Shown here piece by piece: positions 9,708-18,041 of a stretch of DNA of 33,343 bases. The stretch is taken from assembly GCA_030148325.1 (NCBI GenBank), contig JASBTR010000087.1, forward strand, positions 1 to 33,343. Reading direction: 5' to 3'. Position 1 is the first letter of the stretch, and every line of letters starts with the position of its first letter. This DNA is from Gammaproteobacteria bacterium. GTDB taxonomy: Bacteria; Pseudomonadota; Gammaproteobacteria; UBA6429; Thiohalophilaceae. The notes beneath the pieces are model-generated. The model did not search any database and was not told the origin of the DNA. It saw only the letters and a list, made by a program, of their open reading frames with translations. The translations under genes were made by a program, and so were the position numbers.

Positions 9708-10455
9708 AAATTCCATTAGTGTTATTGTCATTGCGTTCAATGAAGAAAATGCGCTTGCTGAATGTCTTGAATCAGTCACCTGGGCGGATGAGATTATTGT
9801 TGTGGATTCCGACAGTACGGACAAAACGCGGGATATTGCCAGAAAATATACTGATAAAATTTACGTAGAAGATGACTGGCAGGGATTCGGTGTACAGAAG
9901 CAGCGCGCCCAGTCCCATGCCCATGGTCGCTGGATTCTATCTATTGATGCCGACGAGCGTGTTACGCCCAAATTACGTGATGAAATTCTTTCCGTGGCAT
10001 CTCTTGACGATGCCGCCTACAGTATGCCGATCCTTCCTTTTTGTTTTGGCCGCTTTATCCGCCATGGCGGCTGGTATCCCGCTGCAAAGGTACGTCTCTA
10101 CCCCCGTCTTCGCGCGCGTTATGGTTCCCAGCAGGTGCACGAGAAACTGGAGTATGAGGGTGAGCTTGAGATTCGGAAGCTGAAAGGGGATCTGCTTCAC
10201 TACACCTATCGGGATATGGAACATTATCTGGTCAAGTCCGCCCATTATGCGGCCGCCTGGGCTGTGCAACGTGAAGCGAAAGGCAGGAAGGTATCCCTGT
10301 TGCAGGGCGTATTTCATGCGCTCACCTGTTTTTTGCGGATGTATATCTTCCGCGCGGGCTTTCTCGACGGTAAACAGGGTTTTTTGTTAGCGGTATTATC
10401 GTCGCATTCGACCTTCGTCAAATATGCTGATTTGTGGGTTCGCCAGCAGCGTTGA
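9679..10455 (+). CDS. GT2 glycosyltransferase, WaaE/KdtX-like LPS core enzyme
   Basis: This is a GT-A fold enzyme of 258 residues. ISVIVIAFNEENALAECLES opens the nucleotide-binding domain, VVDSDSTDKT follows, and ILSIDADERVTP near residues 87-97 carries the metal-binding DxD. Small GT2 proteins with this IDADER pattern include WaaE, which adds glucose to heptose I of the inner core. The substrate here is inferred from family and context. It overlaps the upstream ligase gene by 29 bases. It is followed by an inverted-repeat element rather than another gene on the same strand. Confidence 0.85.
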   Translation: MPNTVRELPENSISVIVIAFNEENALAECLESVTWADEIIVVDSDSTDKTRDIARKYTDKIYVEDDWQGFGVQKQRAQSHAHGRWILSIDADERVTPKLRDEILSVASLDDAAYSMPILPFCFGRFIRHGGWYPAAKVRLYPRLRARYGSQQVHEKLEYEGELEIRKLKGDLLHYTYRDMEHYLVKSAHYAAAWAVQREAKGRKVSLLQGVFHALTCFLRMYIFRAGFLDGKQGFLLAVLSSHSTFVKYADLWVRQQR

Positions 10456-10478
10456 GCCTGTTGTAAAGATAGGTTGAT

Positions 10479-10690
10479 TAACGCAGAGGACGCAGAGGCG
10501 CGGAGACGCAGAGCACAATAATATTGTTGATGAAAGTATGAAAAATCAATAATCTTTGGGTAATTCATTCTGGCGAAGGCCAGAACCCAGTCTATCGAGT
10601 CTTGACTGAACCCCGATCTGCGTCGGAGTAACAAAAAATTCTTCATTAAGGTTTTCTCTGCGTCTCCGCGCCTCTGCGTCCTCTGCGTTA
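10479..10690. repeat. 212-bp foldback element with perfect 35-bp inverted arms
   Basis: The left arm 10479-10513 and right arm 10656-10690 are exact reverse complements over 35 bases. The arms are built of short CGCAGAG-like units (AACGCAGAGGACGCAGAGG followed by CGCGGAGACGCAGAG). The 142-bp core includes a palindrome TTCTGGCGAAGGCCAGAA near 10568. No transposase or clear target duplication is seen. It lies exactly between two convergent genes and could also act as a stem-loop that ends transcription. Confidence 0.85.
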
Positions 10691-10703
10691 TTTACCAAAT
10701 TAT

Positions 10704-11723
10704 CTATTTCAGAAATTTTTCGCTGATTTTCCTCGCTGCCTCTTCCACATTAATACTGCTCATGTCCTCTTCTTCGGCATCTTCCGGTGGGGAGAAGGCC
10801 AGTCTTCGATCTTCTGAATTCAGCGTTTGCCAGCGCAAAGATGTGGCGGAACGCCGTCTTGTATAAAATGCGGCGGTGGGGCGATTCAGCGCGCCGGCGA
10901 TATGCAGGGGACCGGTGGAGCCGCTGATAAACAGATCGGCAAACTGGATATGTTCGGCAAAGCGGCGCAGGCCCTGATCGGAAATATAAAGCGTGTGCGG
11001 GCAGTCTTCGAGCAGGTGGCTGAGTTCCTGCGCCTGTGTTGCCTCAGCAGGGCCGCAGGATATGACAATATGCAGGGGAGCGGCATAAAGTGCACGGGCA
11101 AGTTGGGCAAACTGTGACAGGGACAGGTTGGCCGCTGAACCGCCGCTGCCCGGGTGAATGAAGATCAGGCGTGAACCGGTATCGATGTCATGCCTGTCGC
11201 AGAACTGCTGTTTGAGCAGGTTGACATGGTCATCATCGAAGTGAAGATAAGGAGGGCCTGGTAGCGAAGCGGGCTTGCTGTCGTGCAAAAGCAGGTAGTA
11301 ATTTACCAGCTCCTGGTTGTAGGCATATTCCGGTTTTAAGGAAAGCGAACGGTGCTGGGGCAGTCGTTTGGTGTAGAATATCTGCGCCAGTTTGGTTGCC
11401 GGGGCGATGCGCTCCGGGATACCCGCGAACAGAACCGCCAGACCGATGCGGGTGGTGGAGTACAGGGTAATAACGGCGTCATAGTGCTGGTTGCGCAGCT
11501 GCTTGACCAGCTTCCAGAATCCCTCATCCTTGCCCGGATCGAGTATGATCTGATCGATATATTTACAGGCCTCAGCCAGGGGGCGGGTGTATTCGGGAAC
11601 CAGGATATGCAGTTCAGCATCCGGCAGGTTCTGCCGGAGCTGGGCAAACGCAGGGAAAGCGAGCATGAAATCGCCAAGTTTGTCGTTGCGTATAAGCAGT
11701 ATTTTTTTTGCAGTGGTTTGCAT
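10704..11723 (-). CDS. GT9 glycosyltransferase, heptosyltransferase family
   Basis: This 339-residue protein has the GT9 layout. KILLIRNDKLGDFMLAFPAF at the N-terminus holds the conserved Gly-Asp loop, HPGSGGSAANLSLSQF begins the second Rossmann domain, and SGSTGPLHIAGAL is the donor-binding segment. It probably adds a heptose or related sugar to the LPS core; the position is unknown. The open frame extends upstream to 11849, but the extension has no family similarity and would overlap the divergent gene, so the ATG at 11723 before QTTAKKILLI is chosen. No clear ribosome site is seen. It is the only minus-strand gene inside a plus-strand operon region. Confidence 0.85.
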   Translation of the reverse strand: MQTTAKKILLIRNDKLGDFMLAFPAFAQLRQNLPDAELHILVPEYTRPLAEACKYIDQIILDPGKDEGFWKLVKQLRNQHYDAVITLYSTTRIGLAVLFAGIPERIAPATKLAQIFYTKRLPQHRSLSLKPEYAYNQELVNYYLLLHDSKPASLPGPPYLHFDDDHVNLLKQQFCDRHDIDTGSRLIFIHPGSGGSAANLSLSQFAQLARALYAAPLHIVISCGPAEATQAQELSHLLEDCPHTLYISDQGLRRFAEHIQFADLFISGSTGPLHIAGALNRPTAAFYTRRRSATSLRWQTLNSEDRRLAFSPPEDAEEEDMSSINVEEAARKISEKFLK

Positions 11724-11779
11724 ACGGGAAATAATATCGGTATTTTTGATTGATGATAAGCAAAATAAGGCAATAAAGC

Positions 11780-12820
11780 GTGGGATTAAAGCTATGGTTT
11801 GAGCGGGGCGCCTGGGCTGCCCAGTCGGCAGCTGACAAGGTAGCGGCAATTGAACCGGAAAAAGTTAACAGTATTGCTGTAATCCGTCATGCGGCATTTG
11901 GCGATATGGTGCTAACCCGGGCCTTTCTGCGGGAACTGCGCAAACACTTTCCCAATGCAAAAATCACGCTTAGTATTGTGAGCAATTACAGCTTCTGTGT
12001 GCCGGAGGATATGGTTGATAGAATTCATATTGCCCACGGTAGTGATCGGCGCAATATTTCGCGGGTTGAACAGATCCGGCAATTGCGCGCGCTTGGCTAT
12101 CACGATCTCATCTTTGATCTGGCTTCTACCAGCCGTTCTGCCTGGTTATGCCTGTTAAATCCGGCAAAACTCAAACTGGGTTTTCCCTACCATCATTTGC
12201 AGCGTGTCCTGCTTTATGATGCCGCTGTACTGCGCTCGGATCTGAAATTTGAGCTGGAAACCATGCTGGAAATGCTGAACCTGATTGGCCTGAAAACCGA
12301 CTGGCCTCCCCGTTTTAATTTACTCGGGGAGGCCATGAAGCGGGAGCGGCCCTATATGGTCTATTTTACCAGTGCATCAACGGCAGGAAAGTGCTGGTCA
12401 GCTAACCGATTTTCGGCACTGATTGCACAGCTTGCTGACGAATATGCTGAGCATGAGCATATTGTGCTGGAAGGTGTAGCAGATTGGGAATCCATTGATG
12501 ATGTTATGGCGCCGCTAAAGAACAGGCGAAACGTCACGGCCATGAAAGCGGGTAGTCTGGAGGACAGTATTGCCCTGTTCAAGGGTGCGCTATTGCTGGT
12601 TAGTAATGACACTGGAACGCGTAATCTCGCTATTGCCACAGAAACGCCTACTGTGGGCATTTTCTTTAGCACGGTGCCCTATCGTTACTGGCCGCGCTAC
12701 GGCGGCCATGATGTGGTATTTAATCCGGATGGCAGCCAACCGGAGGTGGATGCAGTCTATCAATCTGTATACAGCCTGATGCAGAAGATACAGCCGGATT
12801 CACAGCGCGCTGTTTCCTGA
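11780..12820 (+). CDS. GT9 glycosyltransferase, heptosyltransferase family
   Basis: The 346 residues include a GT9 N-terminal loop, AVIRHAAFGDMVLTRAFLRE (about residues 33-52), and the donor segment SNDTGTRNLAIATETPTVG. The usual His of SGxxHxA is replaced here by Arg-Asn (GTRNLA), a deviation from waaF (GLMHIA) that may change donor use. The start is GTG 11780, with AAGG 9 bases upstream. Only 56 A+T-rich bases separate it from the divergent GT9 gene at 11723, so the two probably share a divergent promoter region. The GT4 gene begins two bases after its stop. Function within LPS core synthesis is inferred. Confidence 0.82.
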   Translation: MGLKLWFERGAWAAQSAADKVAAIEPEKVNSIAVIRHAAFGDMVLTRAFLRELRKHFPNAKITLSIVSNYSFCVPEDMVDRIHIAHGSDRRNISRVEQIRQLRALGYHDLIFDLASTSRSAWLCLLNPAKLKLGFPYHHLQRVLLYDAAVLRSDLKFELETMLEMLNLIGLKTDWPPRFNLLGEAMKRERPYMVYFTSASTAGKCWSANRFSALIAQLADEYAEHEHIVLEGVADWESIDDVMAPLKNRRNVTAMKAGSLEDSIALFKGALLLVSNDTGTRNLAIATETPTVGIFFSTVPYRYWPRYGGHDVVFNPDGSQPEVDAVYQSVYSLMQKIQPDSQRAVS

Positions 12821-12822
12821 AT

Positions 12823-13932
12823 ATGAAGATACTGGTTTTATGCACTTCTCCCGGGCTTGGCGGACTTGAGCTTTATGCTGAGCGGGAATGGCAATATTTG
12901 CAGCAGGCGGGATATGAGTGTCATTTTGTTATTGCCGGGAATAGGCGGCTGGCGCAAAGAAACAGACGCAGATCGGCGAATATATTCCACCTGTCCCGGA
13001 ATAGTAAATTTTTTCCGCTAGTGAATGCGCTCAAACTGGCTCGATATATCGCACGGAATCATATCGATATTGTGCATATGCATTGGGGTAAAGAGCTGAA
13101 TCTTGCGGCGCTGGCAAAATGGTTTTCCCGGAAACTGTTTCGGCACAGGGTGAAACTGATATATACCCGGCATATGGGTATTACGCGTTCGAAAAAAGAT
13201 TTTGCACATGCTTTTTCTTATCGCCAGGTGGATATGATGCTGACGATTTCAAAACAGGTAGAAAAAGAAGCTCGCACCTGGCTACCGCTTGCAGGCGATC
13301 AGATCAAGCTGCTGTATCTTGGCGTGGCGGATAAAACAGTTGATAAACCGGATTGCAATGGTTTACCTGAAAAGACAAAGAAGGCTCAATTCAGAGTTGT
13401 CCTGTTCGGGCGAATTGAATATGGCAAGGGACAGCATGTACTGGTTGAGGCCATGGCGCAGCTTGCAAACAGAAAGCTTAATATAAGCGCTACTTTTGTT
13501 GGTCAGATAATGGATGATGATTATTTTGAAAAACTGAAACAGTCAGTAAAAAAACATGGCCTGGAGAAGCGCATTGCTTACCTGGATTTTATCGATAATC
13601 CAATGGCGGTCATGCCCTGTTTTGATGTGGTTGTGCTGTTAACGTATTGCGAAACATTCGGGCTGGTGCTGGTGGAAGCCATGCGCGCAGGCGTGGCAGT
13701 GATCGGCACCGATGCTGGGGGGGTGCCGGAGATTATTGAGCATCACAAAACTGGGCTGCTGATTCCTCCGGGAGATGCAGGGATGCTGGCTGATGAGCTG
13801 GTAAAGCTTTATGATGACGCTGATTTAAAAAGTCGGCTGGCCAGAGCGGGGAAAAACAGGGCAGACAGGGAATTTAATAGTGAATTACACTTTAATAAAC
13901 TGGAACACCTGTTAACTGCGGTTGGGGAATAG
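12823..13932 (+). CDS. GT4 family glycosyltransferase
   Basis: This 369-residue GT-B enzyme belongs to the large GT4 family. The N-terminal domain begins MKILVLCTSPGLGGLELYAE with a GG loop for the acceptor side. The C-terminal domain has LFGRIEYGKGQHVLVEA and the EX7E motif, Glu277 to Glu285 in ETFGLVLVEA, followed by GTDAGGVPEII. It uses a nucleotide sugar, but donor and acceptor cannot be told. It follows the GT9 gene by two bases and precedes the GtrB-like gene by one, so it sits in a compact operon. Confidence 0.88.
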   Translation: MKILVLCTSPGLGGLELYAEREWQYLQQAGYECHFVIAGNRRLAQRNRRRSANIFHLSRNSKFFPLVNALKLARYIARNHIDIVHMHWGKELNLAALAKWFSRKLFRHRVKLIYTRHMGITRSKKDFAHAFSYRQVDMMLTISKQVEKEARTWLPLAGDQIKLLYLGVADKTVDKPDCNGLPEKTKKAQFRVVLFGRIEYGKGQHVLVEAMAQLANRKLNISATFVGQIMDDDYFEKLKQSVKKHGLEKRIAYLDFIDNPMAVMPCFDVVVLLTYCETFGLVLVEAMRAGVAVIGTDAGGVPEIIEHHKTGLLIPPGDAGMLADELVKLYDDADLKSRLARAGKNRADREFNSELHFNKLEHLLTAVGE

Positions 13933-13933
13933 T

Positions 13934-14923
13934 ATGCAAGCAGAGTTTATGATTTCAGTTGTGGTTCCGGTTTATAACGAAATGGAAGTATTACCTGACT
14001 TTCATGAACGTATCAGCCGAGTGTTTGATGGCCTGCCACTGGACGCGGAGATTGTTTATGTCAATGATGGCAGTGAGGATGATTCGCTCTCAATTCTAAA
14101 CAGGATTCGTGAACAGGATGCACGTGTTGCAATTGTGGATCTGAGTCGTAATTTCGGTAAGGAAATCGCCATGACAGCAGGCCTGCATAAAGCAGGAGGT
14201 GATGCCGTTATTGTGATTGACGCGGATTTGCAGGATCCACCGGAATTAATTCCCCGCCTGATTGATGAATGGAAAAAAGGCTACGACGTAATTTATGCAA
14301 AACGGGCGCGGCGTGAAGGCGAGTCGGCATTCAAAAAACTGACCGCGCATATTTTCTACCGGCTTATGCGCACGATTGGGCAGATAAAAATACCAGAAGA
14401 TACCGGAGATTACCGCCTACTCAGCCGGCGTGCAGTGGATGCGCTGAATACCCTGAGCGAGCAACATCGTTTCATGAAAGGCCTGTTTACCTGGATTGGC
14501 TATCGCCAGAAGGCGGTCATGTATGAACGCGATCCCAGATACGCCGGCGAAAGTAAATGGAATTACTGGCATCTGTGGAATTTCGCGATTGAAGGCATTA
14601 CTTCCTACTCAAGCGCACCGTTGAAGCTGGCCAGTTATCTTGGACTGCTGACAGCATTGGGCGCCTTCAGTTTTGGTATCTTCATCTTGATTCGCACCCT
14701 GCTGTATGGTGATCCGGTTCAGGGCTACCCGTCGATGATAGTTATTATCCTTTTTCTCGGTGGTGTGCAGCTGATGTCAATTGGTGTGCTGGGTGAATAT
14801 GTGGGACGGATATTTACCGAGACAAAAAGACGGCCACTTTATTTTGTTAATGATTACAGCGCCCGCCGGGGAAATGCAGAACGAAAAGAAGCACGATTAG
14901 AAAAAGGCAACTGTGCTGAATAA
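13934..14923 (+). CDS. GtrB/DPM1-like polyprenyl-phosphate glycosyltransferase
   Basis: This 329-residue protein has a GT2 domain with VVVPVYNEMEVL at its start, VNDGSEDDS, and IDADLQDPPE (about residues 95-104). Two C-terminal membrane helices (about 233-255 and 267-289) end in GEYVGRIFTETKRRPLY. That is the layout of GtrB (YfdH), which moves a sugar from a nucleotide donor to undecaprenyl phosphate. ATG 13934 is chosen over TTG 13922 because GGGG at 13924-13927 lies 6 bases ahead and the previous gene stops at 13932. It overlaps the gtrA-like gene by 11 bases. Confidence 0.93.
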   Translation: MQAEFMISVVVPVYNEMEVLPDFHERISRVFDGLPLDAEIVYVNDGSEDDSLSILNRIREQDARVAIVDLSRNFGKEIAMTAGLHKAGGDAVIVIDADLQDPPELIPRLIDEWKKGYDVIYAKRARREGESAFKKLTAHIFYRLMRTIGQIKIPEDTGDYRLLSRRAVDALNTLSEQHRFMKGLFTWIGYRQKAVMYERDPRYAGESKWNYWHLWNFAIEGITSYSSAPLKLASYLGLLTALGAFSFGIFILIRTLLYGDPVQGYPSMIVIILFLGGVQLMSIGVLGEYVGRIFTETKRRPLYFVNDYSARRGNAERKEARLEKGNCAE

Positions 14924-15323
14924 AGACCATACAAAGCAGTTTGTTCTGTTTTCTACAATCGGCGCAGTAGGAACCGGAGGCCATTTTCTGACTCTTATCC
15001 TGCTGGTGGAATTTGCCGGGCTGTCTGCGGTGTGGGCGACAACGGCAGGATTTATGGTTGGCGCTCTGATAAATTATGTCCTCAATTATCACTTTACTTT
15101 CAAGAGTGACAAGGCGCACCGTGAGGCCATGCTGAAATTTTTCATTGTGGCGCTGGTGGGAGCAGGCATGAATATGCTGATAATGTACATCGGGGTGGAT
15201 ATCCTTGTGCAATTTTATCTCCTGGTCCAGATTGCAGCATCATCCGTTGTGTTGTTATGGACTTTTAGTGCGAACAAACTATGGACGTTTGCAGAAAAAG
15301 ACACAATCCGGGAAATATCCTGA
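14913..15323 (+). CDS. GtrA family membrane protein (putative lipid-linked sugar flippase)
   Basis: This 136-residue protein has four hydrophobic helices, the size and form of GtrA. FVLFSTIGAVGTGGHFL, INYVLNYHFTF and the final ANKLWTFAE are family-typical. GtrA proteins are thought to flip an undecaprenyl-phosphate sugar made by GtrB across the inner membrane. The start is GTG 14913 with AAGG upstream, inside the end of the GtrB-like gene. It is followed 23 bases later by a polytopic GT39-type protein, completing a GtrB-GtrA-transferase set. Confidence 0.9.
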   Translation: MLNKDHTKQFVLFSTIGAVGTGGHFLTLILLVEFAGLSAVWATTAGFMVGALINYVLNYHFTFKSDKAHREAMLKFFIVALVGAGMNMLIMYIGVDILVQFYLLVQIAASSVVLLWTFSANKLWTFAEKDTIREIS

Positions 15324-15346
15324 GCAGAGTGACAAAGAGAACATAT

Positions 15347-16933
15347 ATGCAGGTGAAAACAAAAATAATTACGCAACTTGATGATCCTGTTTCAATGCCG
15401 CACCTGTTGGCGCTGGTGCTATGTCTGGGGCTGGGATTTTTGTTGCGTTATTATGGTTACTTGGCAGGTGAGAGTTTCCACATATTTGCAATAAATGATG
15501 AGGTATCTGCTTTTCATGTGGCCATGCAGTTTCTGGCCGGAGAAGATAGAGCGTTATATATTGGTCAACCTAATTTTTCAGAGGGCCATGCCCCGGGACC
15601 TGGCTGGACATTATTCTGGGTTGCGTTGCTAAAACTGGGTGGGGGATCGATTAATAATGCACTGTTTTATGTAGTGCTTCTAAACAGCCTGGTTGTGTTT
15701 CTTGTCTATGTATTTGCCCGCCAGTTACTGAATCCTGGGCATGCACTGCTGAGCTGTTTTCTATTTGCTATTTCACCCTGGCCGGTCTATTACGCACTTG
15801 GACTCTGGAATCCCATCCCGTTGGCACTCTGGGGTGTGTTGCTGTTTATTTCGCTTTGGCGAGTAACCCGGGTAGAGAAAAGCCATGCTGTTTTCTGGGT
15901 TTGTGTTATCAGCGCGATATTGCCGCACTTTCACATGATTGGTGTTTTTTATTATCCTGCAATATTGCTGATCCTTTATCTCAGCCCCTCAAGGTTAAGC
16001 CTGAGCTGGTTTATGGCTGGCATTATCGCAGGTGTGCTGATTTATGTTCCTTATATAACAGGTGAGATGCAAAATGACTGGGAAAATACTCGACTGATAT
16101 TAAGCGGTGGCGAGGCGTTCACTTTTAGCGTTCTCAAGGTGATTTCAGGACCCGCAACTGTATTGTCAAACCATCCCGGCCGTTGGCTGGGAGATGGACT
16201 GGAAGGGTTGTTTGAATTTGGTGATAAATGGTTTGGATCCAGGATTGTTCTTATCACGGTCAACATTATTTCACTTATATTGGCGTTGGCGATAGTGACA
16301 CGGTTTGCGATATATTTTTCTGGTTTACTCAGGTCGGACTGGAAGGATCCCAGGGTAATGATGGAAAAATATCCAGTATATTACTTTGTCGGAATTTTAC
16401 TTTTTCTTCCGTTGCTATTGTTTGTATTTACCGGCCATAATTACAGTACGCGCTATACAATATTGATATTTCCCCTGTTATTTATACTACCAGCCTTGTA
16501 TATTCAACTTGCTGGCAGGAGTAAACTTAAAAAATTCTATCTTTTCAGTCTTCCTTTTATGTCAATATTCAGCATCTATCTGGTGTTTGCATTTTTCACA
16601 CACCTGTCAAATCAGATCGAAGGGGATGAGTATTTCATTAACAGCTTTAAGAAAATGGAAATGGTGAGAGAAAAAATAAACCAGCATGCTGGTGATGAAG
16701 TTGGGGTAAAGTTGGTTATTGATGATTATATCCGTCAGGCACCCGAACGATTAAGAATTTCTGCAGTTGCAATGGCAGAGTACCTTTCCATTTATGAAGA
16801 TTATATTGAAAATAGAAAAAATAACAGGCGAAAAAAATACATTCTTCGCTATGAAAAAGATGGCGTCACTGATGCTTCTGAAATTGCCTATCAGGAAAAT
16901 GGTATCGTGATTTATTCAACTCCGATGATGTGA
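15347..16933 (+). CDS. polytopic GT39/PMT-like glycosyltransferase, possible GtrC-type partner
   Basis: This 528-residue membrane protein has about ten hydrophobic segments and a soluble C-terminal tail (from about residue 440). After the first helix a loop carries INDEVSAFHVAMQFLAGEDR and then HAPGPGWTLFWVALLKLGGG. Acidic residues in the first outer loop are the catalytic pattern of GT-C fold enzymes such as GT39 and ArnT, which use polyprenyl-phosphate sugars. Its place after GtrB and GtrA suggests it is the specific transferase that puts the flipped sugar on LPS or another acceptor. ATG 15347 follows AAAGAGA; an upstream ATG at 15281 would overlap the gtrA-like gene by 43 bases. Base composition becomes A+T-rich within it. 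Confidence 0.78.
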   Translation: MQVKTKIITQLDDPVSMPHLLALVLCLGLGFLLRYYGYLAGESFHIFAINDEVSAFHVAMQFLAGEDRALYIGQPNFSEGHAPGPGWTLFWVALLKLGGGSINNALFYVVLLNSLVVFLVYVFARQLLNPGHALLSCFLFAISPWPVYYALGLWNPIPLALWGVLLFISLWRVTRVEKSHAVFWVCVISAILPHFHMIGVFYYPAILLILYLSPSRLSLSWFMAGIIAGVLIYVPYITGEMQNDWENTRLILSGGEAFTFSVLKVISGPATVLSNHPGRWLGDGLEGLFEFGDKWFGSRIVLITVNIISLILALAIVTRFAIYFSGLLRSDWKDPRVMMEKYPVYYFVGILLFLPLLLFVFTGHNYSTRYTILIFPLLFILPALYIQLAGRSKLKKFYLFSLPFMSIFSIYLVFAFFTHLSNQIEGDEYFINSFKKMEMVREKINQHAGDEVGVKLVIDDYIRQAPERLRISAVAMAEYLSIYEDYIENRKNNRRKKYILRYEKDGVTDASEIAYQENGIVIYSTPMM

Positions 16934-17111
16934 AGATGAAATTAAATTATTGACGTGGTATTTGCTTTTGCAAAATATTCTTTTGGATCTGCATGATTAT
17001 GCGCGTCTGATCAAGAAGAAAAGGTAAGACTTAGAAAAATGAATGGGTTTAAGGAAAAAAATCTGTTCCTATTGCTGGGCTTGATGAAAGAAACTAATAG
17101 TTGAATATAAA

Positions 17112-18038
17112 ATGAAAAATTTTGACCAGAATATGCTTGATCGCATCGATATTAAACCAAATAAATTAAAACGATTGCTTAGAAAAATTAACTGGCTTTT
17201 TAGTGTCTATTTGCCTGCCCGTCATGATGCAACCGTAATGACTCGCAATGGCTTGCTGACGTTTGATAGCAAGGACAAGACGACCGGAAGAATATTGCAC
17301 GTATACAGGAATCACGAATTTAATGACATGATGGAAATTGTGGCATTTCTAAGAGATAAAGGTGTGCTTGCCAGCGGTTGTGATGGAACAGTTATAGATG
17401 TCGGTGGGTATATTGGTATGTCATCGACGGCCTTTTTGCTGGAAAAAATATTTAAAAAATCACTGGCTTTTGAACCATCACCAATAAACTATAATCTTTT
17501 GTTGAAGAACATTGAAAACAATGATCTATCAGATTCTCTACAGGCATTTAATGTTGCATTGTCTGACAGAAATGGCGAGCTTGGCTTTGAGTTAAGTGAA
17601 AAAAATTATGGTGACCACCGGATCAGAAATAACACAGGTATAGAGAAAGGGCACTTTGGTGAAGAAGCTCGCGAAGTCATTGTGGTGCCGGCACGAAAAT
17701 TTGACGATTTCCTTCTCGAGCATACAGAGATTGAACAATCTGACATACGTCTTATCTGGATGGACGTGCAGGGACATGAAGCAAAATTTATTTTGGGTGC
17801 GCGGCAATTTCTGATAAATCATCCGGATGTGCCGGTAATGATGGAATTTTGGCCCTATGCAATACTACGCTCCGGTGTAACAAAAACCGAGTTTTCCGAG
17901 CTGGTGGGCAGTATGTTCAAAAAATTTTACAGCTTTGGGAATGAAGGGTTCAAAGAATATGAGATTGCGGACATAGGAGGTTATTTTGAGCGTAATACAG
18001 AGCCTGAGGGTGGGACGGCTATTATGCTAACAAATTAA
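17112..18038 (+). CDS. FkbM family methyltransferase
   Basis: The 308 residues contain the FkbM domain. IDVGGYIGMSS (about 95-105) is the SAM-binding loop. AFEPSPINYNLLLKNIENN, NVALSDRNGELGFELS and WMDVQGHEAKFILGA follow in the order usual for the family. FkbM enzymes O-methylate sugars or polyketides; here a glycan is the likely target given the flanking glycosyltransferases. It is preceded by 178 A+T-rich bases with no gene. That gap holds a weak promoter-like pair, TTGACG (16950) and AATATT (16974), with an 18-base spacer. Confidence 0.88.
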   Translation: MKNFDQNMLDRIDIKPNKLKRLLRKINWLFSVYLPARHDATVMTRNGLLTFDSKDKTTGRILHVYRNHEFNDMMEIVAFLRDKGVLASGCDGTVIDVGGYIGMSSTAFLLEKIFKKSLAFEPSPINYNLLLKNIENNDLSDSLQAFNVALSDRNGELGFELSEKNYGDHRIRNNTGIEKGHFGEEAREVIVVPARKFDDFLLEHTEIEQSDIRLIWMDVQGHEAKFILGARQFLINHPDVPVMMEFWPYAILRSGVTKTEFSELVGSMFKKFYSFGNEGFKEYEIADIGGYFERNTEPEGGTAIMLTN

Positions 18039-18041
18039 CTG

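Noticed and set aside
10481..10512. CGCAGAGG-like direct units as a short CRISPR or tandem array
   Set aside because: The units lack spacers of even length and form the arm of an inverted-repeat element; no cas genes are present.
11724..11849. N-terminal extension of the minus-strand GT9 protein by 42 residues
   Set aside because: The extension is not GT9-like and would overlap the divergent GT9 gene; homology starts at the ATG at 11723.
13717..13723. Seven-G run in the GT4 gene as a recoding site
   Set aside because: The frame is intact, the run encodes the conserved GG of GTDAGGVPEI, and no alternative frame after it looks coding.
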